Source of the DNA: Oscheius dolichura
Lineage: Eukaryota > Nematoda > Chromadorea > Rhabditida > Rhabditidae
Assembly (NCBI GenBank): GCA_932521035.1
Contig: OW051492.1
Location: forward strand, 1,984,001 to 2,048,000
Direction of reading: 5' to 3'
Length of the DNA: 64,000 bases
Shown: positions 1-12,400 of the stretch, one piece after another
Numbering within the stretch: position 1 is the stretch's first letter
Layout: every line of letters begins with the position of its first letter
Made by a program: the position numbers and the translations under genes
Notes under the pieces: generated by a model
What the model saw: the letters and a program-made list of their open reading frames with translations, nothing else
The model's database searches: none
What the model was told of the DNA's origin: nothing

Positions 1-361
1 TCAAGACAGAAATAGTCCTCAGTGATTTTCGAAATCTATTTCTGTAGCAGGCAGTTGGATTGGCTCGTTGAAACATGATCCCTAAAAATTTCACAAGTTG
101 AGTAAGGGAACGAGCAGAGGTTCACACACCTCGAACGAACTCCGTGAGATAAGAAGTCCCATAGCAACCGATTTGGGCCAGTCCCAAAAGGAAGTGAATC
201 ACATTGTGGCAGGTGGATAGAAATTGGGCAGCCCGGATGGATTGCATACTACAGAGAAGGGTTTTCGACGGGGAGAGGAGGCACACGAAGACGGTACCGT
301 ATAATCCAGCCGCCACACAAGATGCCAACGCAGAGAGAATAATGGATCGCTGTACATTCAT
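1..361 (-). CDS. Multi-pass membrane protein, N-terminal exons (partial)
   Basis: The gene starts at an ATG at 359-361 and runs off the left edge. Exon 1 encodes about 76 residues with two hydrophobic stretches (about residues 7-30 and 46-70). It ends at a GTGTGTG donor after codons for EFVR, and a short intron ends in TTTTTAG. Exon 2 then stays open to position 1 in matching phase (GIMFQRANPTACYRNRF). An acceptor-like TTTTAG lies 10 nt before the ATG, which suggests trans-splicing and supports this start. The hydrophobic pattern and the stretch CHNVIHFLLGLAQ recall nematode serpentine (srsx-type) receptors, but that is inference. It could be any small multi-pass membrane protein. Confidence 0.5.
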
Positions 362-1475
362 TTCCCTGTAGCTAAAATTAATACTCCCCTTTTTTTGGGC
401 GGTGGTAACTCACAACATGGGAGCAGCTATGGCTAGAAGAAGATCTAATGAAATAGAAAGCATCAGGACTGCTTGAACGACTTCAAAAAAGATATATTGA
501 GAGAGGATGAGAAAACAAGTCATTTGGGATGTCTGCTGGGGGCAAACTGAAATATTTTATGGGTTTTTAGCTTTAGGAGATGGTTTACCTATCAATACAG
601 TATTTGTAAGCTCTCCAATTATACAAAAAAGGTGGGCGATGGAGAGCTGAAGGAGGAGAAGACCTGAAATTGTTTATTTGATGAATTATTGCATTTTTCA
701 GCTAATAATTCGTCTTTTCAGGGTTTCCTATGGAGTAGCACATTTTCTATTGGAAAATATGTAAAAACGGAGAAAAAGAAATGTAGATATTGTTTTACAA
801 CCAGAGAGAACGCTTCAAAACTAACCATATTTCGTTTGTATAGATTTCTTCTTCCAGGTAACGATAAATATTTGTATATGGCCAAATATTCCAAATAAAG
901 CGATGATAGACTGTACACAGAGAAGAAGAACATCTGGCCATGCCAAAATAGGCATATTTTCTGAAAAATAACCATTTTTTACCATTTATAACAATTTTAT
1001 GGAATAGCGGACCATTTTTAGAGGGATATTTGTGCATTGTGAGAATATGTACACGCGGGAGAATCCCAGAGAAGACAACTCTAATGCCCCTGGGAGAAAG
1101 TCAGAGAACATTGGTGACAAGGGAAAATAGGTAATTTTTACCAATGAGAATAAATATGGTACTCTGGAGAGAGTTATAGGATCAAGCGAATAGTTGCCAA
1201 ACAATAAAGAACACACTCCCGGAAATTATAATCCCTTGTTTTTATCACATTAGCTTGAACTCTGACTTCCTGAAGAGCATGGGAATGGGAGTACTCCTGT
1301 CAGGTGCGTTTCCCTCGAGTAGGACGTCAAACCGTGGCGGAGGAGGGACTCGAGAGTTCATAAAATTAGAAAAACAAGGGAAAACAGGTGAAGATGATGA
1401 ATAAATGAAAGAAAAATGAATTTTGGAACGAGAAATTGAACTTTTGGAACAATCTCTAGTTTAAAAGCTGCGCCC

Positions 1476-1562
1476 GCACCCGTAAGATCTCGGCAGATGA
1501 ATCCACTGTTCTTTGAAGCTGTCGCGCGTCATTACAATTTTCTGCCGAGATTGTACGGGTGC
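1476..1562. repeat. Palindromic repeat copy 1
   Basis: The left arm GCACCCGTAAGATCTCGGCAG (1476-1496) pairs with the right arm at 1542-1562. About 45 nt of unrelated sequence separate them. It lies in intergenic DNA. Confidence 0.9.
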
Positions 1563-2010
1563 AGGGAAAGGTGGAAAACGTCAAAGAGACAAAATGAGCT
1601 GTAAAAGATCCATTTGAGGGTACAGTATGCTACACTATCCTTTACCATGGAAATGGGGAATAGAAAGTGGTAACCGGTGGCCCATCATGTGAAGAAAATG
1701 AGAGAAAGAGCGAGGGTGACATCGAAAATTCCCGTGGATGTGGTTCTGATCTTCGTAGAGGCTATGAGAGATTCTCACAACTGTCATCGTGGTTGGCCTT
1801 CTCTCCCTCTGATGTTTATAATTTTAATGAGAAGAAAGAAACTGGAGTCAGGAACTGGGAACAATATATCATAAACTAGAAAAGAAAACATTTCACAATT
1901 CCAGTATAAACTCAAAAAGAAAGAATGAGGGCTACGGTAGCTCTTCACCGGTTGGCGCGGGGGATCGAGGCTTTTAGCAGCTTTCGATCCCTTCTGATTA
2001 GAATTTTTGA

Positions 2011-2060
2011 CACCATACTATTCAGCAGATCAAGGGCTAGCTTCTGATATGTTCAGAAGT
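2011..2060 (+). repeat. Short dispersed sequence also found in an intron at 33.7 kb
   Basis: The stretch ATTCAGCAGATCAAG and the bases that follow recur with few changes at about 33748-33785, inside an intron of a nested-array gene. Only about 35 bp can be aligned by eye, so it may be the remnant of a longer mobile element. Confidence 0.35.
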
Positions 2061-5000
2061 TAATTTTTGTTGAAAATTAGGAAGAAACCCCCCGCCGCAT
2101 CTGTCAGTACACCCCAGGCGCATTGAGAACTCATCCCCAAGCGGCTGAAGCGCTCTCAACTAAAAATACACATGTTTTTAAATAGAAATAGAATCGGAAA
2201 GTGAGAAAATAACAGAGCGTCATATCTTTTCAGTCACCTCTACGCAAATATCATTTCATTTCCGCGGTCATCTCCAGCTGATCAGTTCGCCGGGTGGATC
2301 GGCTTTTTTGGTGGGCGAGGAGGTCAAAAAAGGAATGTGTCTATTATAAATAAATATTAAATATTTTTATAAATGTCTCCAGGAAATAATCAGGAACTCT
2401 AGCTCATTTCTAAGAATTTAATAAAGCTGGAAATGGCACGTCAGGGTAGAAGGAAGTTAGAGACACTGGAAATGGGGAATACGGATCTTTTTTGACTTTG
2501 GGAAGTATTTTAGAAAGAGATACTGGTATATTTGTAATAAAATTAATAATAAACTACAGAATACAAGCTTCTGGACCAGTTGAACTGCTAATTTTTGGTG
2601 TCTACGAGCTCTGGAGAGCCGGCTCTCACCGGCTCCAAAAGGGGCCGGTTGCAAACGACACCGACTGAAACTTGTCTGTCTAAATGTTCAGTGATCATCG
2701 TCGAATAGTTCTGATTGGATAAAAAATGATTCTGCTAGCTGGTATGACGGATTTAGAACAGATGGTTGATTAAAAGATGGCCGAGCTGATTGAGGGGTTC
2801 AGAGCTGGGGAGGAGATCATCCAACAATTATTACTCATTCACCCAGATAAAAATTAAAAGAACAACACATAAATAACACATAAAAATGATTTTTTAGAGA
2901 AATTATCTGCAAATTTCAGTTCCTAGCCTGTTACAAATTAGCTGCGGTGATTCATGAGAACCATTAGCTTCGCGAACTTCAGGCCTCTCGGGATAGCCCG
3001 GAAAATGGCAGGAAATTATCCAAGACTCTAGTAGATTAGAATATCCGCCGTGTGTTATGGAAAAGTACTGGCGAAACAAGGAAATTTGTCTGGCTGCATT
3101 CTTTTCCCGAGACTTTCCCCACTCCCTCGAGAATTTCAGATTTTCCAGTTTGCTCCCTTCGAGGAAAAATTAGATTACTGTGAATACATTCTATTCTACT
3201 CTTTTTTTTTGACCGAATCGGAAAGATATCAACTGAACAGCTGGTGGTTAATCATCCATCATTCATCGTTCGCCTTTGGGATTAAAAGTCATAGAAAATA
3301 TTTACATCATCAGCAAGAGCGTGGATAGATTCTACGAAGTTTTCAATATCTGGCTTCCTTCTTCCTCACCTGTTGTTGATTCTTGGAAAAAAATAGAAGG
3401 AAAAGCGGAAATGAAACAAACGGAGGTAATTTTAGTAGTGTTACACAAGTTTACTGTTGATGTCTTGTTACTTTTTTCGTCATAATGACTAGAAGTAGGC
3501 GATTACGCATGGGAAACTCTTCAAAAAAAGGAGACGGTCAACGCGGTCAACAAAATGATCAAGATGCTGTGGAGTGTCTAATTTTGAACTTTTAGAGTAA
3601 ATGAGAAGACAACATGAAAACAAAAAGGAGAAAATAGAAAAGAGAAAGATTCGAACAATTCCTTCATTTTGGTGTCTTCTATTCCTTTACCATCTGCCGT
3701 TATTTTATAGAACTCTCTCCATAAACTTGATCATATACTTCTTGTTTTTATTTCCTGGTTATGGTTTTCGCTGTTCCAACAATAAAAGAATAAACACAAA
3801 AGGCACCCCAAAATTCCCAAATTTACTCAATTTCACCTGCTTGAACTTTGTAACAAAAGAAGAGAATTTGTCATTTTGTTCCCACTACCGCTTTTCAACA
3901 AAATTTCTTTTTTATCGAATTATAACGAGGGAGTGGGGAAGCTGACTTCCGTCCTTCTTTGTTCAAAGTTCAACGTCTAATTTGATTTTGAAAAATGTCA
4001 AACCAACCTGGTAGGTAAGAAAGTTCTAAGTCGCCGAGTTGCCACATTTTTGGAGAGGTTTTCTCCGAATCAGCAAAGTGATTCTCTCCTGAAAGCGGGA
4101 CAAATGAAGAGGAGGACAAGGGGTCACACATGAGCGGAAATTATAGGCATGGGAGGTTAGATAGCAGAAGTGCATGAGGATAACAACAATTTGTGATGTC
4201 AAAGGAGAAAGAAGACGAGTCAGCAGGAGGAGTAAGTTGAGAAGTAGTTGAGGACAAATGCACTTCTGAGGAAGAATAATGGTAGAACTTTGCTGCAACA
4301 ATTGAGAAAACATGAATTACTAAATTTGTTTGTTAGAAATTTATCAAGAATGGAAGGAAAATCGAAGATATGTTTTACACCTAGAGAAACGTAAAATGAT
4401 TAGGGTGCATGAGCGAGTGACCAACAACCACTAGATTATTATTATGCGAAAAAATGGAACACGAAAGATGTTGTGGTTAGGATTCCATTGACCGTACAAA
4501 AAGCGAGCAATAAAAGGGAAACCCGGGCAAAAGGAGAGCAATAGAAACTGCCTAACCACCGCCTAGTCAGAGAAGGAAGAGAAGGTTGTCTGATTTACTC
4601 ATCGTTCTGGCCCCCGCGGTGACGCGTTACGCGCGAGAACAGTTTTAGAAAAAAATCCCGGGAAGGGGGAGAAACCTAACCACCGCGATAATAATGCTCT
4701 TTGTAACAAATAACCAGGCAAGCAGGGGTCAGCTTTCAAACTTGAGCCACATTTTGATACAGAAAGATGTACATATGATGTAAACTTCAGCTTATTCAAT
4801 TCATTCAACTGAAATGCCTACGCCTTTCCTTTTCAAAAACGGTGCTGATTACTTCATAGAAACAAAGAGTTACTCTTTTTTTCCGCCCTCTATAATGAGC
4901 TAATAGAAAATGGAGGATAAATCGGCCGAAACATAGAATAATTCATGCATAAAAATAAGAAATTATATTTTCCAAGGTGATAAAAATGGCGATCTGTGAA

Positions 5001-6162
5001 CAGAGTTCGTTTTGTCACTTTTGTCCAATAAAATTTGACGCAACTGTTCAACTTTACACTTTGTAAACGTTATTCTATGCGTTTTTGAGAGCAAAAATGA
5101 TCTGGAAAATAGCCTTCTCTTGTTTTTCTTACACTTGCTAATACTTTTTTGATAACATTATTGGAAAAGGAATAAAGGAAATTGAATGTTTTCCAATAGA
5201 AAATGCAAGAAATAGACACTACCACAAGACTAGAGAGAGTTTTGTCAGATGAATTCTAATGGGGTGACATTCATAAAATTCGCAGAAGCCTAGACGACAT
5301 AGTTCTGTACAAAGTTGAAGAGCCCAATTAACTCCCGAAATAAAAGCTAGCACATTAGAACATATTCTAGGAAAGAAAGAGGTTCAATGAATAAAAATTG
5401 GAATATTTCTCACAAGATGAACATGTTCCCCCGCGTGAAGGCGGTTCATTACAAGCCGGCACATAAAAATGTAATCATTTCTCTTCGGCATTTGAAAGAG
5501 TGAACTGAAAGATTTTATAGTTTAGAGTTTACAGGCAATAAAATGTACTAACTGTAATTGTTATTCAACAAAAGGAGACATTATTAAGTAGAGGAATGAG
5601 GCAATACATTGAATAACGGATCAGACGTCACAGAATGGCAACCAATTGACCTCCAAGGATACAGAAAATAAAGAACAATGGTCTTTTCTCTCTATTTTTA
5701 TGAAGAAAACATACTTTATAATTATTTTATTATATTTTTATTAGAAAAAAAATATAAGAACAGCACTTCAGCGTGGAAATTTAGCGAACATTGGGAATTA
5801 TCTCGTTGTTTTTCTCATTTTCTTTGCTTGTATTGAATTTATTTTTCAATTGTTTTATTTGTAAACATCTTTTTAATTCTCCCCTTCACCTAATAATAAG
5901 CTTTAACAGCAGATGTCAACAGAAGGCGGGCGAGAGATAACTTCATTTCACTAACATTATTCGCCTTTTCCTCCTTTTCTCCGTGAAATCAAAATACTTT
6001 TACGATGAAAATACTGCAGTTATCATAATTTATTTTTATTGTAAAAATAAAAAATGACGTATAGTTCCAATAAAAGTGGAAAAGAAAAGAAAAAAAAACT
6101 ACCGGTCAACCAAGGATAGAAACAAAATAACTGTGTGACTAGAAAGAGAAAAGGGGCGCGCC

Positions 6163-6248
6163 CGCCGCACCCGTAAACTCTCGGCAGCGCGCGCTTCTTG
6201 TAATTCCGTAACTGTTCCGCGCGCTGCCGAGGTTTTACGGGTGCGGCG
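6163..6248. repeat. Palindromic repeat copy 2
   Basis: The left arm starts GCACCCGTAAACTCTCGGCAG at 6167. The right arm ends TTTTACGGGTGC at about 6244. Flanking CGC/GCG bases and an inner GCGCGC/GCGCGC pair lengthen the stem. Confidence 0.9.
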
Positions 6249-6450
6249 GCAGTGGAATTCTTACCGGGAGAGGAGAAAAGAAGGGCTACAAGACCGAGAG
6301 AGACATGTAATTAAGTGAAACTGTATGTATTTTTTGGGATGTTGGGGATCAGAGATTTGAAAGATCGTGTAGTTGATTTGGTTCTGTTATTACGAGGAGA
6401 AGGGGGAAAAATTTGAAAATGGGGCGGGAAAATTGGTGAAATGAATGAGA

Positions 6451-9400
6451 TCAACCACAGCCTCCGCAACCGCCTGAAACGGGGAAAATTTGATTATATT
6501 TTTATTTTTTTCAACGTACCACAACCTCCACAAGCCCCGCAGCCTCCGCAAGCGCCACAGGCTCCGCAGGCAGCGCCACAGGCGGCACAGGCCGCGGCGT
6601 CGCAGCCATCTCCACACATGGCCATTATCGGCATCACTTCGATTCCTCCCGTACCGTTGGCTAAAAGAAAATTGAATTTTTAAAAGACTGTGCTTCCTAC
6701 AACCATCCTGGTGGATAAGTCTATTAGTCGGTGCCTGCCGCCCATAGCCACACGCCAGGGTCAGCGGCCATTTATGGGCCTGGTGGCCGATTGTTGTGTT
6801 ATCCGAACGGGAACGGATCTGACAAATTCATTTATTTTATAATTTAAAGGAGGATACAGTATACCTTGTCCGGGTTACAGAGGACAAAAAGAGTAGCCAC
6901 GCAGAAGACACTGGCGATCTGCTCGGCTGTATTCGTCGACCGGCATTCGATCCTCTTCCCGGGGAGACGGGCCTGCGCATCTGAAAAAGCGGAATTTTCT
7001 ATGTAGGACCCATAAAACTGGGTAATTAGGCCGTTTGGTTGTCTAACTGTGGCTTTTGGTGTGCTGTCCCTGCACCCGTAAAATCTCGGCAGCTGTGGAA
7101 TCGGGAATGCGCGCGTGCTACAATATCGGCGCTTCTGCTGCCGAGATCTTACGGGTGCGGCGGCGCGGGAAATTCGACTTACCGCCGATGACAAACAACG
7201 TTGATCCTTCCGCCGTCGGGATTTCCAGTTTTTGTACCGTATTTTTCAGAAGATTGAAGGCGTCCACCAATAGTCTTCCCGGATTGCCGGGCTTGGCTTT
7301 TTGTCCCTTTGCCGCCGGTTGTTTTCGACTGAAGCCGGTCCACCGGCCCTTGACTATACCGTAATCTCCGTCTTTATTAACAATTACGAAAGCTCTCTCA
7401 TCCGGCGAGGAAAGATGAGGAAGGAACTGGAAATATACCTAGTCCTTTAAATTAGGAGAGTTACTGTACCAGATTATTGTCCAATTGATCCCGGCTGGGG
7501 AGAGAATCCGCCCCGATGAGGTGGGCCATTGCCAGGAGCCTCTGCTCCCGCCCGTAGACCAAAATCAACGAGAGCAACATCCCGGCCGAGTGGACAACTT
7601 GTACCGTATACTTTGTACCATCCCTCGTATCCACCACACTGAATTTAATCCATACCGTAATTTTCCCTCGGGACCCTAACCTGTGAGTGGCGATATGAAC
7701 CTGGGTGCTGGAATTGATTGGACTCCGGTTGAGGGCAGCAGACTGGCACAAGAAGGCCAGATGGGATTCGGGCTGGAGCGAACTGGCAACGAAGTCGCCA
7801 CAGACCAGGGACAGTTCCCGGCTCAGGGTGACTCTAAATGGAATTATGGATGTTAAAAAAGGAGGAGAAGGGACTTACGAGGTGGTGACATTGACCTTGG
7901 CGGACATCTCCTGCTCGGCGTCTTTCGACCGCAGCTGCACTTCAGCCACATTGTGGGCCGTTTTTGAATTTTGAGGTGGCAGTAACTGAAAATGAGAAGG
8001 GCTTTTTATTTGTATCTTCTGGCTGTTCTTTTTGATCTAGAAAAATGGGCGGAAATAAGGGAACTGGGCCATTTTTTGGGCGCCGAAGGGCGTGACGGAC
8101 GTTGGCGTCTGTGTCTCGATCATTTCTTGACCAATTTCAAAAATTCAAAGACCTACTTGGAGAGTACATCAAGACAAAACAAATGAATCAAGTTTTAGCT
8201 TAATTTCCCCGAGAGAAAAATCCAGAAGCTCTACAGACGCCGGCCTGACCGGGATTACCCTCTGCCCGCGTTAGGTAACTGGCGTCAATCAAATTTTGGG
8301 GCTACAGTTATTTTTGTCGGGGTGTGTAACCTAGTTTATTAGCTTCTTCTTGAAAGTAATAACAAGGAAAATCAAATTTGGGAATCAGAAAGTTGGTTGA
8401 ATCCTCGCAGGAGTGGAAGACTCTTTTCAATCCAAGGGAAATAGCCACTGGAAGGGAAAATTGGACAGGAAAGGGAAGATAAGCTTTTCATGATGAGAAA
8501 ACAAGGGAATTTCGGTTTCGAGAAGTTGAAATTTTGGAAGAGGACGGTAATTACCCGTCTCAAAGCGTCTTTCCCCATTTTGGCTCGAAATTTTCAAAAA
8601 TCTAACAATTTCTCTCCCTCAATTTGTAATTCGTAAGAGTCACGTGAAAGTGCTCACTGGTCAATTGGGATCCATTACACTTGATTTGTTGTCTCTCGCT
8701 CACATTAATTGGAACAAATGCTATGGGAAGGGCCGAGAGGGAGGAGGCGACGAACCTGATCCAAGGAGACCTTTCCAACCAGCTTTATGAGATCTTTTCT
8801 CTGGAGAAAGACTTTATCGAATACTTCTAGCTCGACGAAGAGATCCTAAAATACCGTAATCTCGCCTTTTTAAAGGACTAGACGACTAGTACCTTGGCTG
8901 CTTTTCGCTCAAATGGAAATTTAACAATCGACGCCGAAGTGGAGGAATCCGTCGGCTGCCAGACAAGTGAAAAACCCGATTTTGTTACCTGAAATTTTTT
9001 TTATTAAAATAGATTAAAATGTGGTATTTTTATGTTTAAAAATGGTGAAATCCCCTCTTTTTTATTCAAGGCTCACAACGGCCGCCGCCGCCCGGTGCCA
9101 ACTGACCCGCGGTGTGCTCTGCTCCCTCCCGAACACACGTTTTCAATAGAATAAATGGCTTTCGTTTTGGATTTTCAGTTCGCTCGTTCACTCAGAAAGA
9201 TAAAAATAACCGGAAAATGGGATAAAAATAACCCGAGAATGAGGTAAATTCAGTACTTTGGCCGATGTCCAATGGAATAACTCTTTTGACCATAATTCTT
9301 CAGTATTTTCGCTCTGGCACCCAAGATTATTGTAGGATCCTGCCATTCTGGTTAAAGGGTCCCGCAGCGAAAAAAAGAGTACAGCCCTTTAATCCCCACT

Positions 9401-12400
9401 TCTTCACTGGAAAGGGACTATAGCTGCTTATCTAGGGCTCAGAGGGCTGAGAGAGAAATTAGCCCAATTTCGCGGCAGAATTCCGTAGTTTTTGGTCTTT
9501 TCCAGACGTCAACTAGGAGAATAGACGTTTAAAAATGTCCCCGGATGACGTCTCTCAGACTGACGAAGCGCCCGCACCCGTATAATCTCAGCAGCTGCGC
9601 GATCTTCAGATCTGCCGCCACGCAATACCTTCCCCGTCTGCTGCCGAGATTGTACGGTGCAGTGGCGCTGAAGACACGACTTCCCGAGGGGTGGGAAAAG
9701 AGGAAAAGTCGCGTTTTTTTGGTTATTTCAGTTTTAAATCTTTGGTTTAAAGCAATTTGAACCCGAAGCGACCATTTGATTCGTTTAATTTGTAACAGAG
9801 ACTCCACTCTTCCAGAGCAGCGAACACCTCTGCCAGCTGTCACCGGGGATGATTGTGACTGATCATGTCTCAGCCGGATTATTATCGCTGATGGATGTTA
9901 TTCTTTGGCTAATGGGTCCCGAGGGGAAGAAGAATAACACGTACCTGTTTTTGAGAGAGATCCGCATTAAAAGTGGTGACTTTCTTATTCCCGTAGCAGA
10001 GTTTCAGTCGAAGTTGTTCCCTCTGGACGGGGATATCCTTCAACGCAATGCTGGGGACGTGAATTTCACCGTAGGCCACATGGCTGAGATCCTGGTTCTC
10101 GAAACCCATAAATGAGGGAGCATTGTGACCTCTGAAATGGGAGATTTGATACAGTACTGATACAGGGAGCCCCCAATGCATAGCCGCCCTAGCTCAGTCG
10201 GTTAATGGTCGGTCTCATAAGCACAGGTTCGACCCCAGCTGGCGGCAAATCCATTTTTGTTTTTTTCCCCCAATGGACAATGTCTCAAATTTGCAAAGAA
10301 AAAGTGTAATTTCCGGGGGCCAGCCACCCTCACACACCCTCCCGCCTTCATCCCTCCCTCCCGTCGGCTAACAAACAAAGTCGTCCGTCTTCTCAGAAGT
10401 GAAAAAAATAAATGACCAGGGATTTCCGGGCCCTGCCTATTATTTTCCCTCCTTGGCTCGTCTGCTTGGACGCTGCTCTGCTCGGAAGTAGCCCAGACAC
10501 CCGGATGATGGATAGCTCCCTGGCTCCATTATGAACTGCCCAGAGAGAGAGAGACGGCCCAGAAAAAACTAGAGGCACAGCTCTTATTAACTATTCCCGG
10601 GCTCAGGGAGGAGGAGGAGTACCCCCGGCGTGGAATCAGTTCCGGGTGTGTAACAAAGCTGTTATCTCTCGCGACGAGCCGAATACGACGGAATTTGTGC
10701 GAAAATGACAAATTATGGCGATCTGGCAGGGAGAAAAAGTCAAAATATTGCGATAGATTGAAGAAGCCGTCAATTTGGATCCGCGTCCTTGCACCCGTAA
10801 AATCTCGGTAGCTGGAACTCCTGGTATTCCCGCGCGCGGCGCGCCATTCCCTACTGCTGCCGAGAATATACCAGTGCGGGTGCAGGGAAAAACGTGAATG
10901 TGATTTTTGCGTAATTGGGATTGGGCTACAGTAATCAGCGTATTTTTCCGGGAAAAGCGAGAAATTCAACGTTTTAAACATAAAACTCACCGAAACATGC
11001 ATCCCCGCCGCCAAAATGGCTGTTCAAAGTGAGCTTGCCACAGTTTTTTTGTGACGGCTTCGCCTTTCAACAACTTGCTACCCTTATGCCTATCATTTAC
11101 AGAATCGTCGTGTTTTAAAAGCCCGCCAAAGATGGCAGTACAGTCCCGTTGATAATTTAATGGATGAACCTGAAAATATCTAATATTTGGGGGTAGAATA
11201 AAGGCTACCTGATGTGTATGCCAAATGAGATCAAAGTCATAACAGGGAGTAAGAAATTGGTCATGATACGTTTGTTTTAAGAGAAGAAATTGTACATAGC
11301 GTTTTACGGCTTCGGAGAGGAATTTTGTAGATGTGTAGTGGGGTAGAGAGACCTGAAAATGGTATAAAATTTAAATTTCAGAAATTTGCCGGGCTTCGGA
11401 TAGTGAGGGCGCGCTTACAGTCCGCGCTTGATGTGACATCGTAGCACAATGGTAGTGCGCGCCCCTGTGAATACTCTAGTCGCCGGTTCGACTCCGCATT
11501 ATTACTTTGTCACTTTATTGCTCTTTTGCTTTTTTATTTCACCCGATTCCATCCTATTTTGTTGTATTTTTTCGAGTAATCACCTTTTGCAAACGGGGCA
11601 CTCCCACCTTCCCCTGACTTTTGAAACTTGCCCAAGGGAAACATATATGAAAAACAGCCCCGCGGCGGTAAGAGTAACCCAACACCCCGCCATCATTTTC
11701 TGCCAACTAACGTCAAAGGAATCCCCCAGTCAAGTCAAATTTGTGTGGCTAAAATTACCTGATAGTTGAAGTTTCGCTGTCGTTGAACGGCCGAGGCAAT
11801 GTCGTAGTTACATTTGGAGACGTAGGTCGGAGCAGGGGCCGGCGAGGCCAGGAAGTCATACGGCTCTGGGCTACAGTAGGCATCCCAGGCTCGGACAGAG
11901 GCCTCATACCTGAAAAAATGAGTTAGAGAGCGTTAATGGACTATTTCCTACCTTTTTTGGATCTCATCCGAGGAGAGGAGGCGATGATCGATTACTCGGC
12001 CGACTAACCTCTCACAGTCCTGAAAATACCGTATATTTTATCTCTACATTTGCATTAGAGCATGGTTATCGCGCAAAATTTCAAATACAAGCTTTCTCGG
12101 CTTTTGGTAAGCGCGCGCCATCTCACAGCGCTTACGGAAGGTCGCTGTTTTTATTTTTTTAAAAATAAGATTACGGTAATTGAATTGTCTGCTGTTTTTC
12201 GGGGCTGTTTTGCTCTGTGCCGTTTCGCCACGCAAGAGTTCCTCGTCTTCATCTTAATTTTAGCATTTGCCACGAGAAGGGGGGCGTTCCCCCTTCTGCT
12301 CCCCCGTGCAAACGAACGGGTCAATGTCCAGGCGGCAATTCAATTTATCCGGGGAAAGTACGCGGAGAGGGAGACGGAGTCCTTCGCTGCTTACCTCTTG

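Larger units (their letters stand above)
362..6450. other. AT-rich intergenic stretch without a convincing gene
   Basis: No frame here shows a believable chain of exons. Open frames are short, low-complexity and rich in Phe, Ile and Lys, as expected from random AT-rich DNA. Two members of the palindromic family lie at 1476-1562 and 6163-6248. A GC-rich self-complementary patch (CCGGCTCTCACCGGCTCC) lies near 2618. Confidence 0.6.

Noticed and set aside
3601-3945. 114-codon plus-strand frame in AT-rich DNA
   Set aside because: Composition follows the local AT bias, with no repeats, motif, signal peptide or splice context. Likely chance.
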